From assembly GCA_965222105.1 (NCBI GenBank), contig CBDCTQ010000075.1, positions 62,001 through 126,000 on the forward strand: DNA of 64,000 bases, given 5' to 3'. The first letter of the stretch is position 1. Every line of letters starts with the position of its first letter. Source of the DNA: CALGLS01 sp965222105 (GTDB lineage Bacteria; Bacteroidota; Bacteroidia; Chitinophagales; Saprospiraceae). This document shows positions 21,222-36,200 of this stretch, piece after piece. The notes below the pieces were generated by a model that had not been told where the DNA came from, searched no databases, and saw nothing but the letters and a program-made list of their open reading frames with translations. The translations under genes and the position numbers were made by a program.

Positions 21222-24200
21222 TTCCCGACCAGGTGTAGGTGATCGTGCTGATGATGCAGGGATCGATGGTACCGGATTGAGTTCCGCTTACCGTGCCCGT
21301 AATTTGACAGGTTCCTGTAAGGCCGTTGTCGTAGGTCAAATCATTCAAGGCTGGCAATGCATCGTCGCAGTTTATGGTTATCGCTGATGGCACGTTTTGA
21401 ATGGTTGGTGCCGGAGCGGGATTCACCGTTATCGTTTGGGTAACCGGAATTAGCGGATTGCCGCAAATGTCGTTGCCCGACCAGGTATAAGTAATCGTGC
21501 TAATGACGCATGGATCAATGATGCCCGATTGGGTTCCGCTCACGGTGCCCGTTATTTGACAGGTGCCTGTAAGATTATTGTCATAAGTCAAGTCATTCAA
21601 CGCAGGTAATGGGTCATCACAATCAATGGTCAGATCAGCAGGTACGTTCTGAATGGTCGGAGCAGGTGCAGGGTTGACTGTTATCGTTTGGGTAACCGGC
21701 GTCAGCGGGTTGCCGCAAATGTCGTTGCCCGACCAGGTGTAGGTGATGGTGCTAATTCCACATGGATCGATGGTCCCCGATTGAGTGCCACTCACCGTTC
21801 CAGTGATTTGGCAAGTACCGGTAAGGCCGTTGTCATAGGTCAAATCGTTCAATGCAGGAAGCGCATCGTCGCAGTTTATAGTTATTGCCGGTGGCACATT
21901 TTGAATGGTTGGTGCCGGAGCCGGGTTGACTGTTATCGTTTGGGTGACCGGGGTTAGCGGGTTACCACAAATGTCGTTGCCCGACCAGGTGTAAGTAATC
22001 GTGCTAATGACGCATGGATCAATGGTGCCCGATTGGGTTCCGCTCACGGTGCCCGTTATTTGACAGGTGCCTGTAAGATTATTGTCATAAGTCAAGTCAT
22101 TCAACGCGGGAAGCGGATCATCACAATCAATCGTCACATCAGCAGGTACATTTTGAATCGTCGGAGTGGGCGCCGGATTAACCGTTATCGTTTGGGTAAC
22201 CGGCGTCAGCGGGTTGCCGCAAATGTCGTTGCCCGACCAGGTGTAGGTGATGGTGCTGATTACACATGGGTCGATGGTGCCGGATTGGGTGCCACTTACG
22301 GTTCCAGTGATTTGACAAGTTCCTGTAAGGCCGTTGTCGTATGTCAAATCATTCAAGGCTGGCAGTGCATCGTCGCAGTTTATGGTGATGGCTGGTGGTA
22401 CGTTTTGAATCGTTGGAGCTGGTGCAGGGTTGACCGTAATAGTTTGGGTAACCGGGGTCAGCGGATTGCCGCAAATGTCATTTCCCGACCAGGTGTAGGT
22501 GATCGTGCTGATTACACATGGATCAATTGTTCCACTTTGTACGCCACTTACCGTTCCCGTAATTTGGCAAGTACCCGTAAGACCGTTGTCGTAGGTGAGA
22601 TCATTCAAGGCTGGCAGTGGATCGTCGCAGTTTATGGTTATGGCCGATGGGACATTTTGAATGGTTGGTGCTGGAGCAGGGTTCACCGTTATGGTTTGGG
22701 TGACCGGGGTCAGCGGGTTACCGCAAATGTCGTTGCCCGACCAGGTGTAGGTGATCGTGCTAATGACGCAGGGATCAATCGTCCCTGACTGAGTGCCACT
22801 CACCGTTCCGGTAATTTGACAAGTGCCGGTAAGATTATTGTCATAAGTCAAGTCATTCAAGGCCGGAAGCGGATCATCACAATCAATCGTCACATCAGCA
22901 GGTACATTTTGAATCGTCGGAGTGGGCGCCGGATTAACCGTTATCGTTTGAGTAACCGGGGTCAGCGGGTTACCGCAAATGTCATTGCCCGACCAGGTGT
23001 AGGTGATCGTGCTGATGACGCAAGGATCGATGGTGCCCGACTGAGTACCGCTCACTGTTCCCGTAATTTGACAAGTGCCAGTAAGATTATTGTCATAAGT
23101 CAAGTCATTCAACGCGGGAAGCGGATCATCGCAGTCGATCGTCACAGCAGCAGGTACGTTCTGAATGGTCGGAGCAGGTGCAGGGTTGACTGTTATCGTT
23201 TGGGTAACCGGCGTCAGCGGGTTGCCGCAAATGTCGTTGCCCGACCAGGTGTAGGTGATCGTGCTGGCAACACATGGATCAATGGTACCCGATTGGGTGC
23301 CACTTACTGTTCCAGTGATTTGACAAGTGCCAGTAAGATTATTGTCATAAGTCAAGTCATTCAACGCGGGAAGCGGATCATCGCAATCGATGGTCACATC
23401 AGCAGGCACATTTTGAATCGTCGGTGCCGGAGCTGGGTTCACCGTTATGGTTTGAGTAACCGGGGTCAGCGGATTGCCGCAAATATCATTGCCCGACCAG
23501 GTGTAGGTGATCGTGCTGGCTACACATGGATCAATGGTGCCCGATTGGGTGCCACTTACTGTTCCAGTGATTTGACAAGTTCCTGTAATATTATTGTCAT
23601 AAGTCAAGTCATTCAACGCTGGCAGTGGATCATCGCAATCGATGGTCACATCAGCAGGCACATTTTGAATCGTCGGTGCCGGAGCAGGGTTCACCGTTAT
23701 GGTTTGGGTAACCGGCGTCAGCGGATTGCCGCAAATGTCATTTCCCGACCAGGTGTAGGTGATCGTGCTGGCTACACAGGGATCAATTGTTCCGGATTGT
23801 GTGCCACTTACTGTTCCAGTGATTTGACAGGTGCCCGTAAGATTATTGTCATAAGTCAAGTCATTCAAGGCCGGAAGCGGATCATCACAATCAATCGTCA
23901 CATCAGCAGGTACGTTTTGAATCGTCGGAGCTGGTGCGGGATTGACCGTTATCGTTTGAGTAACCGGAGTAAGCGGGTTACCGCAAATGTCGTTGCCCGA
24001 CCAGGTGTAGGTGATCGTGCTGGCTACACAGGGATCAATTGTTCCGGATTGTGTGCCACTCACCGTTCCGGTAATTTGACAAGTGCCTATAAGATTATTG
24101 TCATAAGTCAAGTCATTCAAGGCCGGAAGCGGATCATCACAATCAATCGTCACATCAGCAGGTACGTTTTGAATCGTCGGAGCTGGTGCGGGATTGACCG

Positions 24201-27200
24201 TTATCGTTTGAGTAACTGGGGTCAGCGGATTGCCACAAATGTCATTGCCCGACCAGGTGTAGGTGATCGTGCTGGCAACACATGGATCAATGGTGCCCGA
24301 TTGGGTGCCACTTACTGTTCCAGTGATTTGACAAGTTCCTGTAAGATTATTGTCATAAGTCAAGTCATTCAACGCTGGCAGTGGATCATCGCAATCGATG
24401 GTCACATCAGCAGGCACATTTTGAATCGTCGGTGCCGGAGCAGGGTTCACCGTTATGGTTTGGGTAACCGGCGTCAGCGGGTTGCCGCAAATGTCGTTGC
24501 CCGACCAGGTGTAGGTGATCGTGCTGGCTACACATGGATCAATGGTGCCGGATTGGGTGCCGCTTACCGTTCCCGTAATTTGGCAAGTTCCAGTGAGGCC
24601 ATTGTCGTATGGGAGATCATTCAATGCCGGAAGAGCATCGTCGCAATTTATGGTTATTGCTGGTGGTACATTTTGAATCGTCGGTGCCGGGGCAGGGCTT
24701 ACCGTTATGGTCTGGGTAACTGGCGTCAGCGGATTGCCACAAATGTCATTGCCCGACCAGGTGTAGGTGATCGTGCTGATCACACATGGATCAATGGTTC
24801 CAGATTGGGTGCCGCTTACCGTTCCTGTAATTTGACAGGTTCCTGTAAGATTATTGTCGTAAGTCAAGTCATTCAAAGCCGGAAGCGGATCATCGCAATC
24901 TATCGTCACATCAGCAGGTGGCACGTTTTGAATCGTTGGTGCAGGCGCAGAATTCACCGTTATCGTTTGGGTAACCGGGGTCAGTGGATTGCCGCAAATG
25001 TCGTTGCCCGACCAGGTGTAAGTAATCGTGCTGATTCCACATGGATCGATGGTGCCCGATTGGGTGCCGCTCACCGTTCCCGTAATTTGACAGGTTCCAG
25101 TTAGGCCGTTGTCATATGTGAGATCATTCAATGCGGGAAGAGCATCGTCGCAGTTTATGGTTATAGCCGGAGGGACATTTTGAATGGTCGGTGCCGGGGC
25201 AGGGTTGACCGTTATGGTTTGGGTAACCGGGGTCAGCGGATTGCCACAAATGTCATTGCCCGACCAGGTGTAGGTGATCGTGCTGGCTACACATGGATCA
25301 ATGGTGCCGGATTGAGTGCCGCTCACCGTGCCCGTAATTTGGCAGGTGCCTGTTAGGCCGTTATCGTATGTCAAATCATTCAAGGCTGGCAGTGCATCGT
25401 CGCAGTTTATGGTTATGGCCGATGGGACATTTTGAATCGTCGGGGCAGGAGCTGGGTTCACCATTATCGTTTGAGTAACCGGGGTCAGCGGGTTACCGCA
25501 AATGTCATTGCCCGACCAGGTGTAGGTGATCGTGCTGATTACGCAAGGATCGATGGTCCCCGATTGAGTACCGCTCACCGTTCCCGTAATTTGGCAAGTG
25601 CCTGTAAGATTATTGTCATAGGTCAAGTCATTCAAGGCCGGAAGCGGATCATCACAATCAATAGTCACATCGGCAGGTACATTTTGAATCGTCGGAGCAG
25701 GTGCAGGGTTGACCGTAATAGTTTGGGTAACCGGCGTCAGCGGGTTGCCGCAAATGTCGTTGCCCGACCAGGTGTAGGTGATCGTGCTGGCTACACATGG
25801 ATCAATGGTGCCGGATTGGGTGCCGCTTACCGTTCCCGTAATTTGGCAAGTTCCAGTGAGGCCATTGTCGTATGGGAGATCATTCAATGCCGGAAGAGCA
25901 TCGTCGCAATTTATGGTTATTGCTGGTGGTACATTTTGAATCGTCGGTGCCGGGGCAGGGCTTACCGTTATGGTCTGGGTAACTGGCGTCAGCGGATTGC
26001 CACAAATGTCATTGCCCGACCAGGTGTAGGTGATCGTACTGATTACACAAGGGTCGATGGTGCCGGATTGGGTGCCGCTCACGGTTCCCGTAATCTGGCA
26101 AGTGCCTGTAAGGCCGTTGTCGTAGGTCAAATCGTTCAATGCAGGAAGCGCATCGTCGCAGTTTATAGTTATTGCCGGTGGCACATTTTGAATGGTTGGT
26201 GCCGGAGCCGGGTTGACTGTTATCGTTTGGGTGACCGGGGTCAGCGGATTGCCGCAAATATCATTGCCCGACCAGGTGTAGGTGATCGTGCTGGCTACAC
26301 AGGGATTGATGGTTCCGGATTGGGTGCCACTTACCGTTCCCGTAATTTGGCAAGTTCCTGTGAGGCCATTGTCGTATGTGAGATCATTCAATGCCGGAAG
26401 AGCATCGTCGCAATTTATAGTTATTGCCGGTGGCACATTTTGAATCGTTGGTGCCGGGGCAGGGTTGACCGTTATGGTTTGGGTAACCGGGGTCAGCGGA
26501 TTGCCACAAATGTCATTGCCCGACCAGGTGTAGGTGATCGTGCTGGCTACACATGGATCAATGGTGCCCGATTGGGTGCCGCTTACCGTTCCCGTAATTT
26601 GGCAAGTGCCGGTAAGGCCATTGTCGTATGGGAGATCATTCAGGGCAGGCAGTGCATCATCGCAGTTTATGGTGATGGCTGGTGGTACGTTTTGAATCGT
26701 TGGTGCCGGGGCAGGGTTGACCGTTATGGTTTGAGTAACTGGGGTCAGCGGATTACCGCAAATATCATTACCCGACCAGGTGTAGGTGATGGTGCTAATT
26801 CCACAGGGATCGATGGTGCCCGATTGGGTGCCGCTTACCGTTCCGGTTATTTGGCAGGTACCCGTAAGATTATTGTCATAAGTCAAGTCATTCAACGCTG
26901 GCAGTGGATCATCGCAATCGATCGTCACATCAGCAGGTACGTTTTGAATCGTCGGTGCCGGAGCAGGGTTCACCGTTATGGTTTGAGTAACCGGGGTCAG
27001 CGGGTTACCGCAAATATCATTTCCCGACCAGGTGTAGGTGATCGTGCTGATGATGCAAGGATCGATGGTGCCCGACTGAGTACCGCTCACCGTTCCCGTA
27101 ATTTGACAGGTGCCTGTAAGATTATTGTCATATGTCAAGTCATTCAACGCAGGAAGCGGATCATCGCAATCGATGGTCACAGCAGCAGGCACGTTCTGAA

Positions 27201-30200
27201 TGGTTGGTGCCGGAGCAGGGTTGACCGTTATCGTTTGGGTAACTGGGGTCAGCGGATTGCCACAAATGTCGTTGTCCGACCAGGTGTAGGTGATCGTGCT
27301 GGCAACACAGGGATCAATTGTTCCGGATTGTGTGCCACTCACCGTTCCGGTAATTTGACAAGTGCCTATAAGATTATTGTCATAAGTCAAGTCATTCAAG
27401 GCCGGAAGCGGATCATCACAATCAATCGTCACATCAGCAGGTACGTTTTGAATCGTCGGAGCTGGTGCGGGATTGACCGTTATCGTTTGAGTAACTGGGG
27501 TCAGCGGATTGCCACAAATGTCATTGCCCGACCAGGTGTAGGTGATCGTGCTGGCAACACATGGATCAATGGTGCCCGATTGGGTGCCACTTACTGTTCC
27601 AGTGATTTGACAAGTTCCTGTAAGATTATTGTCATAAGTCAAGTCATTCAAGGCCGGAAGCGGATCATCACAATCAATCGTCACATCAGCAGGTACATTT
27701 TGAATCGTCGGAGTGGGCGCCGGATTAACCGTTATCGTTTGGGTAACCGGAGTAAGCGGATTACCGCAAATATCATTACCCGACCAGGTGTAGGTGATGG
27801 TACTGATGACGCAGGGATCAATCGTCCCGGACTGGGTGCCGCTCACCGTGCCCGTTATTTGACAAGTGCCTGTAAGATTATTGTCATAAGTCAAGTCATT
27901 CAACGTCGGCAGTGGATCATCGCAATCGATGGTCACATCAGCAGGTACATTTTGAATCGTCGGAGTGGGCGCCGGATTAACCGTTATCGTTTGAGTAACC
28001 GGGGTCAGCGGGTTACCGCAAATGTCATTGCCCGACCAGGTGTAGGTGATCGTGCTGATTACGCAAGGATCGATGGTCCCCGATTGAGTACCGCTCACCG
28101 TTCCCGTAATTTGGCAAGTGCCTGTAAGATTATTGTCATAGGTCAAGTCATTCAAGGCCGGAAGCGGATCATCACAATCAATAGTCACATCGGCAGGTAC
28201 ATTTTGAATCGTCGGTGCCGGGGCGGGGTTTACCGTTATGGTTTGGGTAACTGGCGTCAGCGGATTGCCGCAAATATCATTTCCCGACCAGGTGTAGGTG
28301 ATGGTGCTGGCAACACATGGATCAATGGTGCCCGATTGGGTGCCACTTACTGTTCCAGTGATTTGACAAGTGCCAGTAAGATTATTGTCATATGTCAAGT
28401 CATTCAACGCAGGAAGCGGATCATCGCAATCGATGGTCACATCAGCAGGTACGTTTTGAATCGTCGGTGCCGGAGCGGGGTTCACCGTTATGGTTTGAGT
28501 AACCGGGGTCAGCGGGTTACCGCAAATATCATTTCCCGACCAGGTGTAGGTGATCGTGCTGGCTACACAGGGATCAATGGTGCCGGATTGGGTGCCGCTT
28601 ACCGTTCCCGTAATTTGGCAGGTGCCTGTGAGATTATTGTCATAAGTCAAGTCATTCAAGGCCGGAAGCGGATCATCACAATCAATCGTCACATCAGCAG
28701 GTACGTTTTGAATCGTCGGTGCCGGAGCAGGGTTCACCGTTATGGTTTGAGTAACCGGGGTTAGCGGGTTACCGCAAATGTCATTTCCCGACCAAGTGTA
28801 GGTGATGGTGCTGGCAACACATGGATCAATGGTGCCCGATTGGGTGCCACTTACTGTTCCAGTGATTTGACAAGTTCCTGTAAGATTATTGTCATAAGTC
28901 AAGTCATTCAACGCTGGCAGTGGATCATCGCAATCGATGGTCACATCAGCAGGTACGTTTTGAATGGTCGGTGCTGGAGCAGGGTTGACTGTTATGGTTT
29001 GGGTGACCGGGGTCAGCGGGTTACCGCAAATGTCGTTGCCCGACCAGGTGTAAGTGATGGTGCTGGCAACACATGGATCAATGGTGCCTGATTGGGTGCC
29101 ACTTACTGTTCCAGTGATTTGACAAGTTCCTGTAAGATTATTGTCATAAGTCAAGTCAGCAGGAAGCGGATCATCACAATCAATCGTCACATCAGCAGGT
29201 ACGTTCTGAATGGTCGGAGCAGGTGCAGGGTTTACCGTTATGGTTTGGGTAACCGGGATCAGCGGATTGCCGCAAATGTCATTTCCCGACCAGGTGTAGG
29301 TAATCGTGCTGATTACACAGGGATCAATGGTGCCCGATTGGGTGCCGCTTACCGTTCCCGTAATTTGGCAAGTGCCGGTAAGGCCATTGTCGTAGGTGAG
29401 ATCATTCAATGCGGGAAGCGCATCGTCACAATTTATGGTTATTGCCGGTGGCACATTTTGAATGGTTGGAGCCGGTGCAGGGTTCACCGTTATCATTTGA
29501 GTAACCGGCGTCAGCGGATTGCCGCAAATGTCGTTGCCCGACCAGGTGTAAGTGATCGTGCTGATTCCACAGGGGTCGATAGTGCCACTTTGCACACCAC
29601 TTACGGTTCCGGTAATCTGACAGGTTCCTGTAATATTATTGTCATAAGTCAAGTCATTCAACGCTGGCAGTGGATCATCGCAATCGATGGTCACATCAGC
29701 AGGCACATTTTGAATCGTCGGTGCCGGAGCAGGGTTCACCGTTATGGTTTGAGTAACCGGGATCAGCGGGTTACCGCAAATATCATTGCCCGACCAGGTG
29801 TAGGTGATCGTGCTGGCAACACATGGATCAATGGTACCCGATTGTGTGCCACTTACTGTTCCAGTGATTTGACAGGTGCCCGTAAGATTATTGTCATATG
29901 TCAAGTCATTCAACGCAGGAAGCGGATCATCGCAATCGATGGTCACATCAGCAGGTACGTTTTGAATCGTCGGTGCCGGAGCCGGGTTAACTGTTATAGT
30001 TTGGGTGACCGGGGTCAGCGGGTTACCGCAAATGTCATTGCCCGACCAGGTGTAGGTGATCGTGCTGATTACACAGGGATCGATTGTGCCACTTTGGACA
30101 CCGCTTACTGTTCCCATTATCTGACAAGTACCGGTAAGGCCATTGTCATAGGGCAGATCATTCAGTGGAGGAAGCGGATCGGTACAAGCTACGGTCACAG

Positions 30201-33200
30201 GGCCAGGCACATTTTGAATGGTTGGAATTGGAGGAGGGTTAACCGTTATAACCTGATTGGGAGAGGTCACAGAATTGCCGCAGTCGTCAACGGCAGTCCA
30301 GGATCTCGTAATAGTGTAACTTTGAGAACAATTCCCCGATGAAATAACTTCATCCAACATGATGCTTACATTTGCGTCGCAGTCATCGGTGGCAGTAGGG
30401 GTGTCAGGTGGAGGAACGGCATCGCAATCGACGGTTTCATCGGTCGGCACATTGGTCAACACTGGCGCTTGAATGTCATTGATAACGATGATGACATCAC
30501 AGGTAGTTGTATCTCCACAATTTTGATGATCCCAGATCTGATAAGTATGCGTAATCGTTTCAGGGCAACTGTTCCCATCACTGACTGCACTGACCAATGC
30601 TATATTGTTGCTTTGTACATTGCATGGAAAATTTATAGAACCGCCCGCATTTTCAAACTGGCTAACAGTGGTATAGGTCACAATATCACCCGCCGAGCAA
30701 TGAGCTTGCTGAGGACAGGTCTGAATACAGTCGAAAATAGTTACCGTCATCGTTTCAACAGAGGTACAACCCTCAGCACTGGTCGCCGTAACCGTATAAG
30801 AAGTCGTCGAACCCGGTTGAACCGAAAACTCATTTCCCGAAAGGTTGCTAACACCCGTAGTGGGACTCCAATCATAGGAATAAGCAGCCGGTAACGTTAT
30901 TACAGAGGCCGTTCCGATACAGTTGTCCTGGTCGCCACCTAAATCAAATACAGGTAGTGGATTGATCGTTACCGTAAAATTTAAAGTATCTGCATTACAA
31001 CCCGAAACCAAATCGCTGTCGTCGGTGGCAACCAGGGAATAGTTGCCGGAAGTGGAAGGCGTAAAACTCCCCAATGTGCCCACCGCACTGCCCGTGCCAT
31101 TTGGACCATCGTACCAAATATAATTATTGGCTTCTGGAGGCATTACATTTGCCACAATGGGTTGCACATTATCTGCACAAAATACAGGAGGATCAGGAGA
31201 AATGGAAACAATTACTTCAGGAAGCACCTCCACAATCACCGTATCGCATATGGTCACCGTAGTCGCACAATTCAGATTGCCGATGTCTCCACACACTTCA
31301 TAACGTATTAAAGGCGGCGCCGTATTATCCGGCGTGAAAATGGTCGTATCACAGCCCATCGTACAAGATAAAAAGGAGTTGTACACCCCTCCCCCCGTGA
31401 GGTCGGTCCACACAATGGTACTGTCGACGGCATTGCTCGACACCACAATCTCTCCCGAACACTCCACCCTCGCCGAAAGGGAGTCGGCAACAATGTCCCC
31501 CGGAATGGAAGTGATGCCATAGACGTTCGGATTGCTTCCCGGCTTACAAATAATTATGTTGTGAACCTGCCCTCCTTCCAGACAGAGCCCCTCTCCTACT
31601 TCCGTAGAATCACCACATTCCAATTCGTAAAACAAAATGCCGGGATTGGCACCCTCCAGAACTTCTACCGTTATCCCTATGGAGTTGGGATCCAAAATCA
31701 GCGAAAACTGAATGCAATTGTCCGGCCACTCCGCATCGCAACACAACCCGTCGCGACTCACCGAAGGCGACTGCCACAAACTATCTGGCACCCCCGTCAG
31801 GTCAACCTGAAAATAAGGCACTATCGAATCACACAACGGACAAATAAAATCAGGGTCGCAAGGATCCTGAACATTGATTATTTGAGTACACTCCGTAAAA
31901 TTGCCACAGTCGTCGGTAGCCCGATACGTGCGCGTAATGTTGTCAGGGCAAGAACCACCATTGAAATAAAACCCCGTAGAGACTTCCCCCTCGAAGGTAA
32001 CCGTAACATTGCCACAATTATCCGAAACTGTAACAATAGATGGATCAGGAGGCGGAATAAACGATGGGCAGGTTACCGATATGGAATCCGGGCAAGTAGC
32101 AACCGGTGGGGTGACATCATTTATGGTGAATGTCTGAGACTGAGAGTCGGAATTACCACAGCCATCCGTATACGTCCAGGTGCGGGTGATCACTTCCGGA
32201 CAACTATTCCCATCACTGACATCCACCCCGCTGATCATTCCCGATCCATCGCAATTATCCGTCCAGGAAAGCTCTGTCATTGTGGGATAACATGCTACCG
32301 AAGCATCGGGAGGTGCTGTTGCCAACAACGGAGGAGTAGTATCGTCAATTGTTATCGTTTGGGTAACCGTAGTTGCATTGTTACCACAGGCGTCGGTGTA
32401 GGTCCAGCTTCTGGTTATCGTACCGCCACAGTTGCCGCCCGTCAGGGGGCCGTCTGTGCCTGCTACGTTGCCGGAGCCATCGCAGTTATCGGTCCAGCCT
32501 AAATTCGTCATCGCTGGCACATCGGTGATACAATCCACTGTAATGGCGGCTGGCGGGCTGGCCATTACGGGAGGAGTGGTATCGTCTACCGTTATTGTTT
32601 GGGTAACCGTAATTGCATTGTTACCACAGGCGTCGGTGTAGGTCCAGCTTCTGGTTATCGTACCGCCACAGTTGCCGCCCGTCAGGGGGCCGTCTGTACC
32701 CGCTACATTGCCCGAGCCATCGCAGTTATCGGTCCAGCCTAAATTCGTCATCGCTGGCACATCGGTGATACAATCCACTGTAATGGCGGCTGGTGGGCTG
32801 GCCATTACGGGGGGTGTGGTATCGTCGACGGTTATCGTTTGGGTTACCGTAGTTGCATTGTTACCACAGGCGTCGGTGTAGGTCCAGCTTCTGGTTATCG
32901 TACCTCCGCAGTTGCCGCCCGTCAGGGGGCCGTCTGTACCCGCTACATTGCCGGAGCCGTCGCAGTTATCGGTCCAGCCTAAATTCGTCATCGCTGGCAC
33001 ATCGGTGATACAATCCACTGTAATGGCGGCTGGCGGGCTGGCCATTACGGGGGGTGTGGTATCGTCTACCGTTATTGTTTGGGTAACCGTTGTAGCTACA
33101 TTGCCACAGGCATCCGTGTAAGTCCAGCTTCGCGTTATCGTGCCACTACAATTACCGCCTGTCAGGGGGCCGTCTGTACCCGCTACATTGCCGGAGCCGT

Positions 33201-36200
33201 CGCAGTTATCGGTCCAGCCTAAATTCGTCATCGCTGGCACGTTGGTTATACAATCCACTGTAATCGCGGCTGGTGGGCTGGCCATTACGGGGGGTGTGGT
33301 ATCGTCGACGGTTATCGTTTGGGTTACCGTAGTTGCATTGTTACCACAGGCGTCGATGTAGGTCCAGCTTCTGGTTATCGTACCTCCGCAGTTGCCGCCC
33401 GTCAGGGGGCTGTCTGTGCCTGCTACGTTGCCGGAACCATCGCAGTTATCGGTCCAGCCTAAATTCGTCATCGCTGGCACGTCGGTTATGCAATCCACTG
33501 TAATCGCGGCTGGCGGGCTGGCCATTACGGGAGGAGTGGTATCGTCTACCGTTATCGTTTGGGTAACCGTAATTGCATTGTTACCACAGGCATCGGTGTA
33601 GGTCCAGCTTCTGGTTATGGTGCCGCCACAGTTGCCGCCCGTCAGGGGGCCGTCTGTACCCGCTACATTGCCAGAGCCATCGCAGTTATCGGTCCAGCCT
33701 AAATTCGTCATCGCTGGCACGTCCGTGATACACTCCACTGTAATTGCGGCTGGCGGGCTGGCCATTACGGGAGGGGTGGTATCGTCTATCGTAATCGTTT
33801 GGGTTACCGTAATTGCATTGTTACCACAGGCATCCGTGTAAGTCCAGTTTCGCGTTATCGTGCCACTACAATTACCGCCTGTCAGGGGGCCGTCTGTACC
33901 CGCTACATTGCCGGAGCCGTCGCAGTTATCGGTCCAGCCTAAATTTGTCATCGCAGGCACATCGGTTATACAATCCACTGTAATCGCGGCGGGTGGGCTG
34001 GCCATCACAGGGGGCGTGGTATCGTCTACCGTTATGGTTTGGGTAACCGTAGTTGCATTGTTACCACAGGCGTCCGTGTAGGTCCAGCTTCGGGTTATCG
34101 TGCCGCCGCAGTTGCCACCGGTCAGAGGACCGTCTGTACCCGCTACATTGCCGGAGCCGTCGCAGTTATCGGTCCAGCCTAAATTCGTCATCGCGGGCAC
34201 ATCGGTTATACAATCCACTGTAATCGCGGCGGGTGGGCTGGCCATTACGGGGGGTGTGGTATCGTCGACGGTTATCGTTTGGGTTACCGTAGTTGCATTG
34301 TTACCACAGGCGTCCGTGTAGGTCCAGCTTCGGGTTATCGTGCCGCCGCAGTTGCCGCCCGTCAGGGGGCCGTCTGTGCCCACTACATTGCCGGAGCCGT
34401 CGCAGTTATCGGTCCAGCCTAAATTCGTCATCGCGGGCACATCGGTGATACAATCCACTGTAATCGCGGCGGGTGGGCTGGCCATCACAGGGGGCGTGGT
34501 ATCGTCTACCGTTATTGTTTGGGTAACCGCAGTTGCATTGTTACCACAGGCATCGGTGTAGGCCCAGCTTCTGGTTATCGTGCCGCCGCAGTTGCCACCG
34601 GTCAGAGGACCGTCTGTGCCCGCTACATTGCCGGAGCCGTCGCAGTTATCGGTCCAGCCTAAATTCGTCATCGCTGGCACATCGGTGATACAATCCACTG
34701 TAATGGCGGCTGGCGGGCTGGCCATTACGGGAGGGGTGGTGTCGTCTACCGTTATTGTTTGGGTAACCGTAGTTGCATTGTTACCACAGGCATCCGTGTA
34801 GGTCCAGCTTCGGGTTATCGTGCCGCCGCAGTTGCCGCCCGTCAGGGGGCCGTCTGTGCCCGCTACATTACCGGAGCCGTCGCAGTTATCGGTCCAGCCT
34901 AAATTCGTCATCGCAGGCACATCGGTTATACAATCCACTGTAATCGCGGCGGGTGGGCTGGCCATTACGGGAGGAGTGGTGTCGTCTACCGTTATGGTTT
35001 GGGTAACTGTTGTAGCTGCATTGCCGCAGGCATCTGTGTACGTCCAGCTTCGGGTTATCGTGCCGCCGCAGTTGCCGCCCGTCAGGGGGCCGTCTGTTCC
35101 CGCTACGTTGCCCGAACCATCGCAGTTATCGGTCCAGCCTAAATTCGTCATCGCTGGTACATCGGTTATGCAATCCACTGTAATCGCGGCTGGCGGGCTG
35201 GCCATTACGGGAGGCGTGGTATCGTCTACCGTTATTGTTTGGGTAACCGTAATTGCATTGTTACCACAGGCGTCGGTGTAGGTCCAGCTTCTGGTTATCG
35301 TACCTCCACAGTTGCCGCCCGTCAGGGGGCCGTCTGTGCCTGCTACATTGCCGGAGCCGTCGCAGTTATCGGTCCAGCCTAAATTCGTCATCGCAGGCAC
35401 ATCGGTTATACAATCCACTGTAATCGCGGCGGGTGGGCTGGCCATTACGGGAGGGGTGGTGTCGTCTACCGTTATGGTTTGGGTAACCGCAGTTGCATTG
35501 TTACCACAGGCATCGGTGTAGGTCCAGCTTCTGGTTATCGTGCCGCCGCAGTTGCCGCCCGTCAATGGGCCGTCTGTGCCTGCTACGTTGCCGGAGCCAT
35601 CGCAGTTATCGGTCCAGCCTAAATTCGTCATCGCAGGCACATCGGTTATGCAATCCACTGTAATGGCGGCTGGCGGGCTGGCCATTACGGGAGGGGTGGT
35701 ATCGTCTACCGTTATTGTTTGGGTAACCGTAGTTGCATTGTTACCACAGGCGTCGGTGTAGGTCCAGCTTCTGGTTATCGTACCGCCACAGTTGCCGCCC
35801 GTCAGCGGGCCGTCTGTACCCGCTACATTGCCGGAGCCGTCGCAGTTATCGGTCCAGCCTAAATTCGTCATCGCTGGGACGTCAGCTATACACTCCACTG
35901 TAATCGCGGTCGGCGGACTGGCCATTACGGGAGGGGTGGTATCGTCTACCGTTATTGTCTGGGTTACCGTTGTTGCTGCATTGCCACAGGCATCCGTGTA
36001 GGTCCAGCTTCTGGTTATCGTACCGCCGCAGTTGCCGCCCGTCAGCGGGCCGTCTGTACCCGCTACATTGCCCGAGCCATCGCAGTTATCGGTCCAGCCT
36101 AAATTCGTCATCGCTGGCACATCGGTTATGCAATCCACTGTAATGGCGGCGGGCGGGCTGGCCATTACGGGAACAATGTTGTCATCAATGGTTATGGTTT

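Larger units (their letters stand above)
15128..30240 (-). repeat. Repeat family 2: 60 tandem 252-bp units (84-residue HYR-like)
   Basis: The segment is 15,113 bp. That equals 60 x 252 bp after counting the length variants seen: two +1 indels, one missing Leu-Asn (about 29157), one extra Pro (about 24918) and a last copy two codons short. The unit starts NPAPAPTIQNV and includes DCDD, GTCQITGTVSG, IDPC and WSGNDICGNPL. A 61st divergent copy (NPAADPVFINPPADV) lies at about 14885-15127. Two unit subtypes occur: PPAITINCDDA with YDNGLTG, and PADVTIDCDDP with YDNNLTG. Confidence 0.95.

Noticed and set aside
4910..28764. Very long plus-strand ORFs opposite the giant adhesin gene (for example 4910-6832, 22816-25104, 25432-28764).
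   Set aside because: They are repeats of the antisense translation of units whose length is a multiple of three, so one unit free of stops gives a long open frame. They lack signal peptides, starts with promoters, or known domains.
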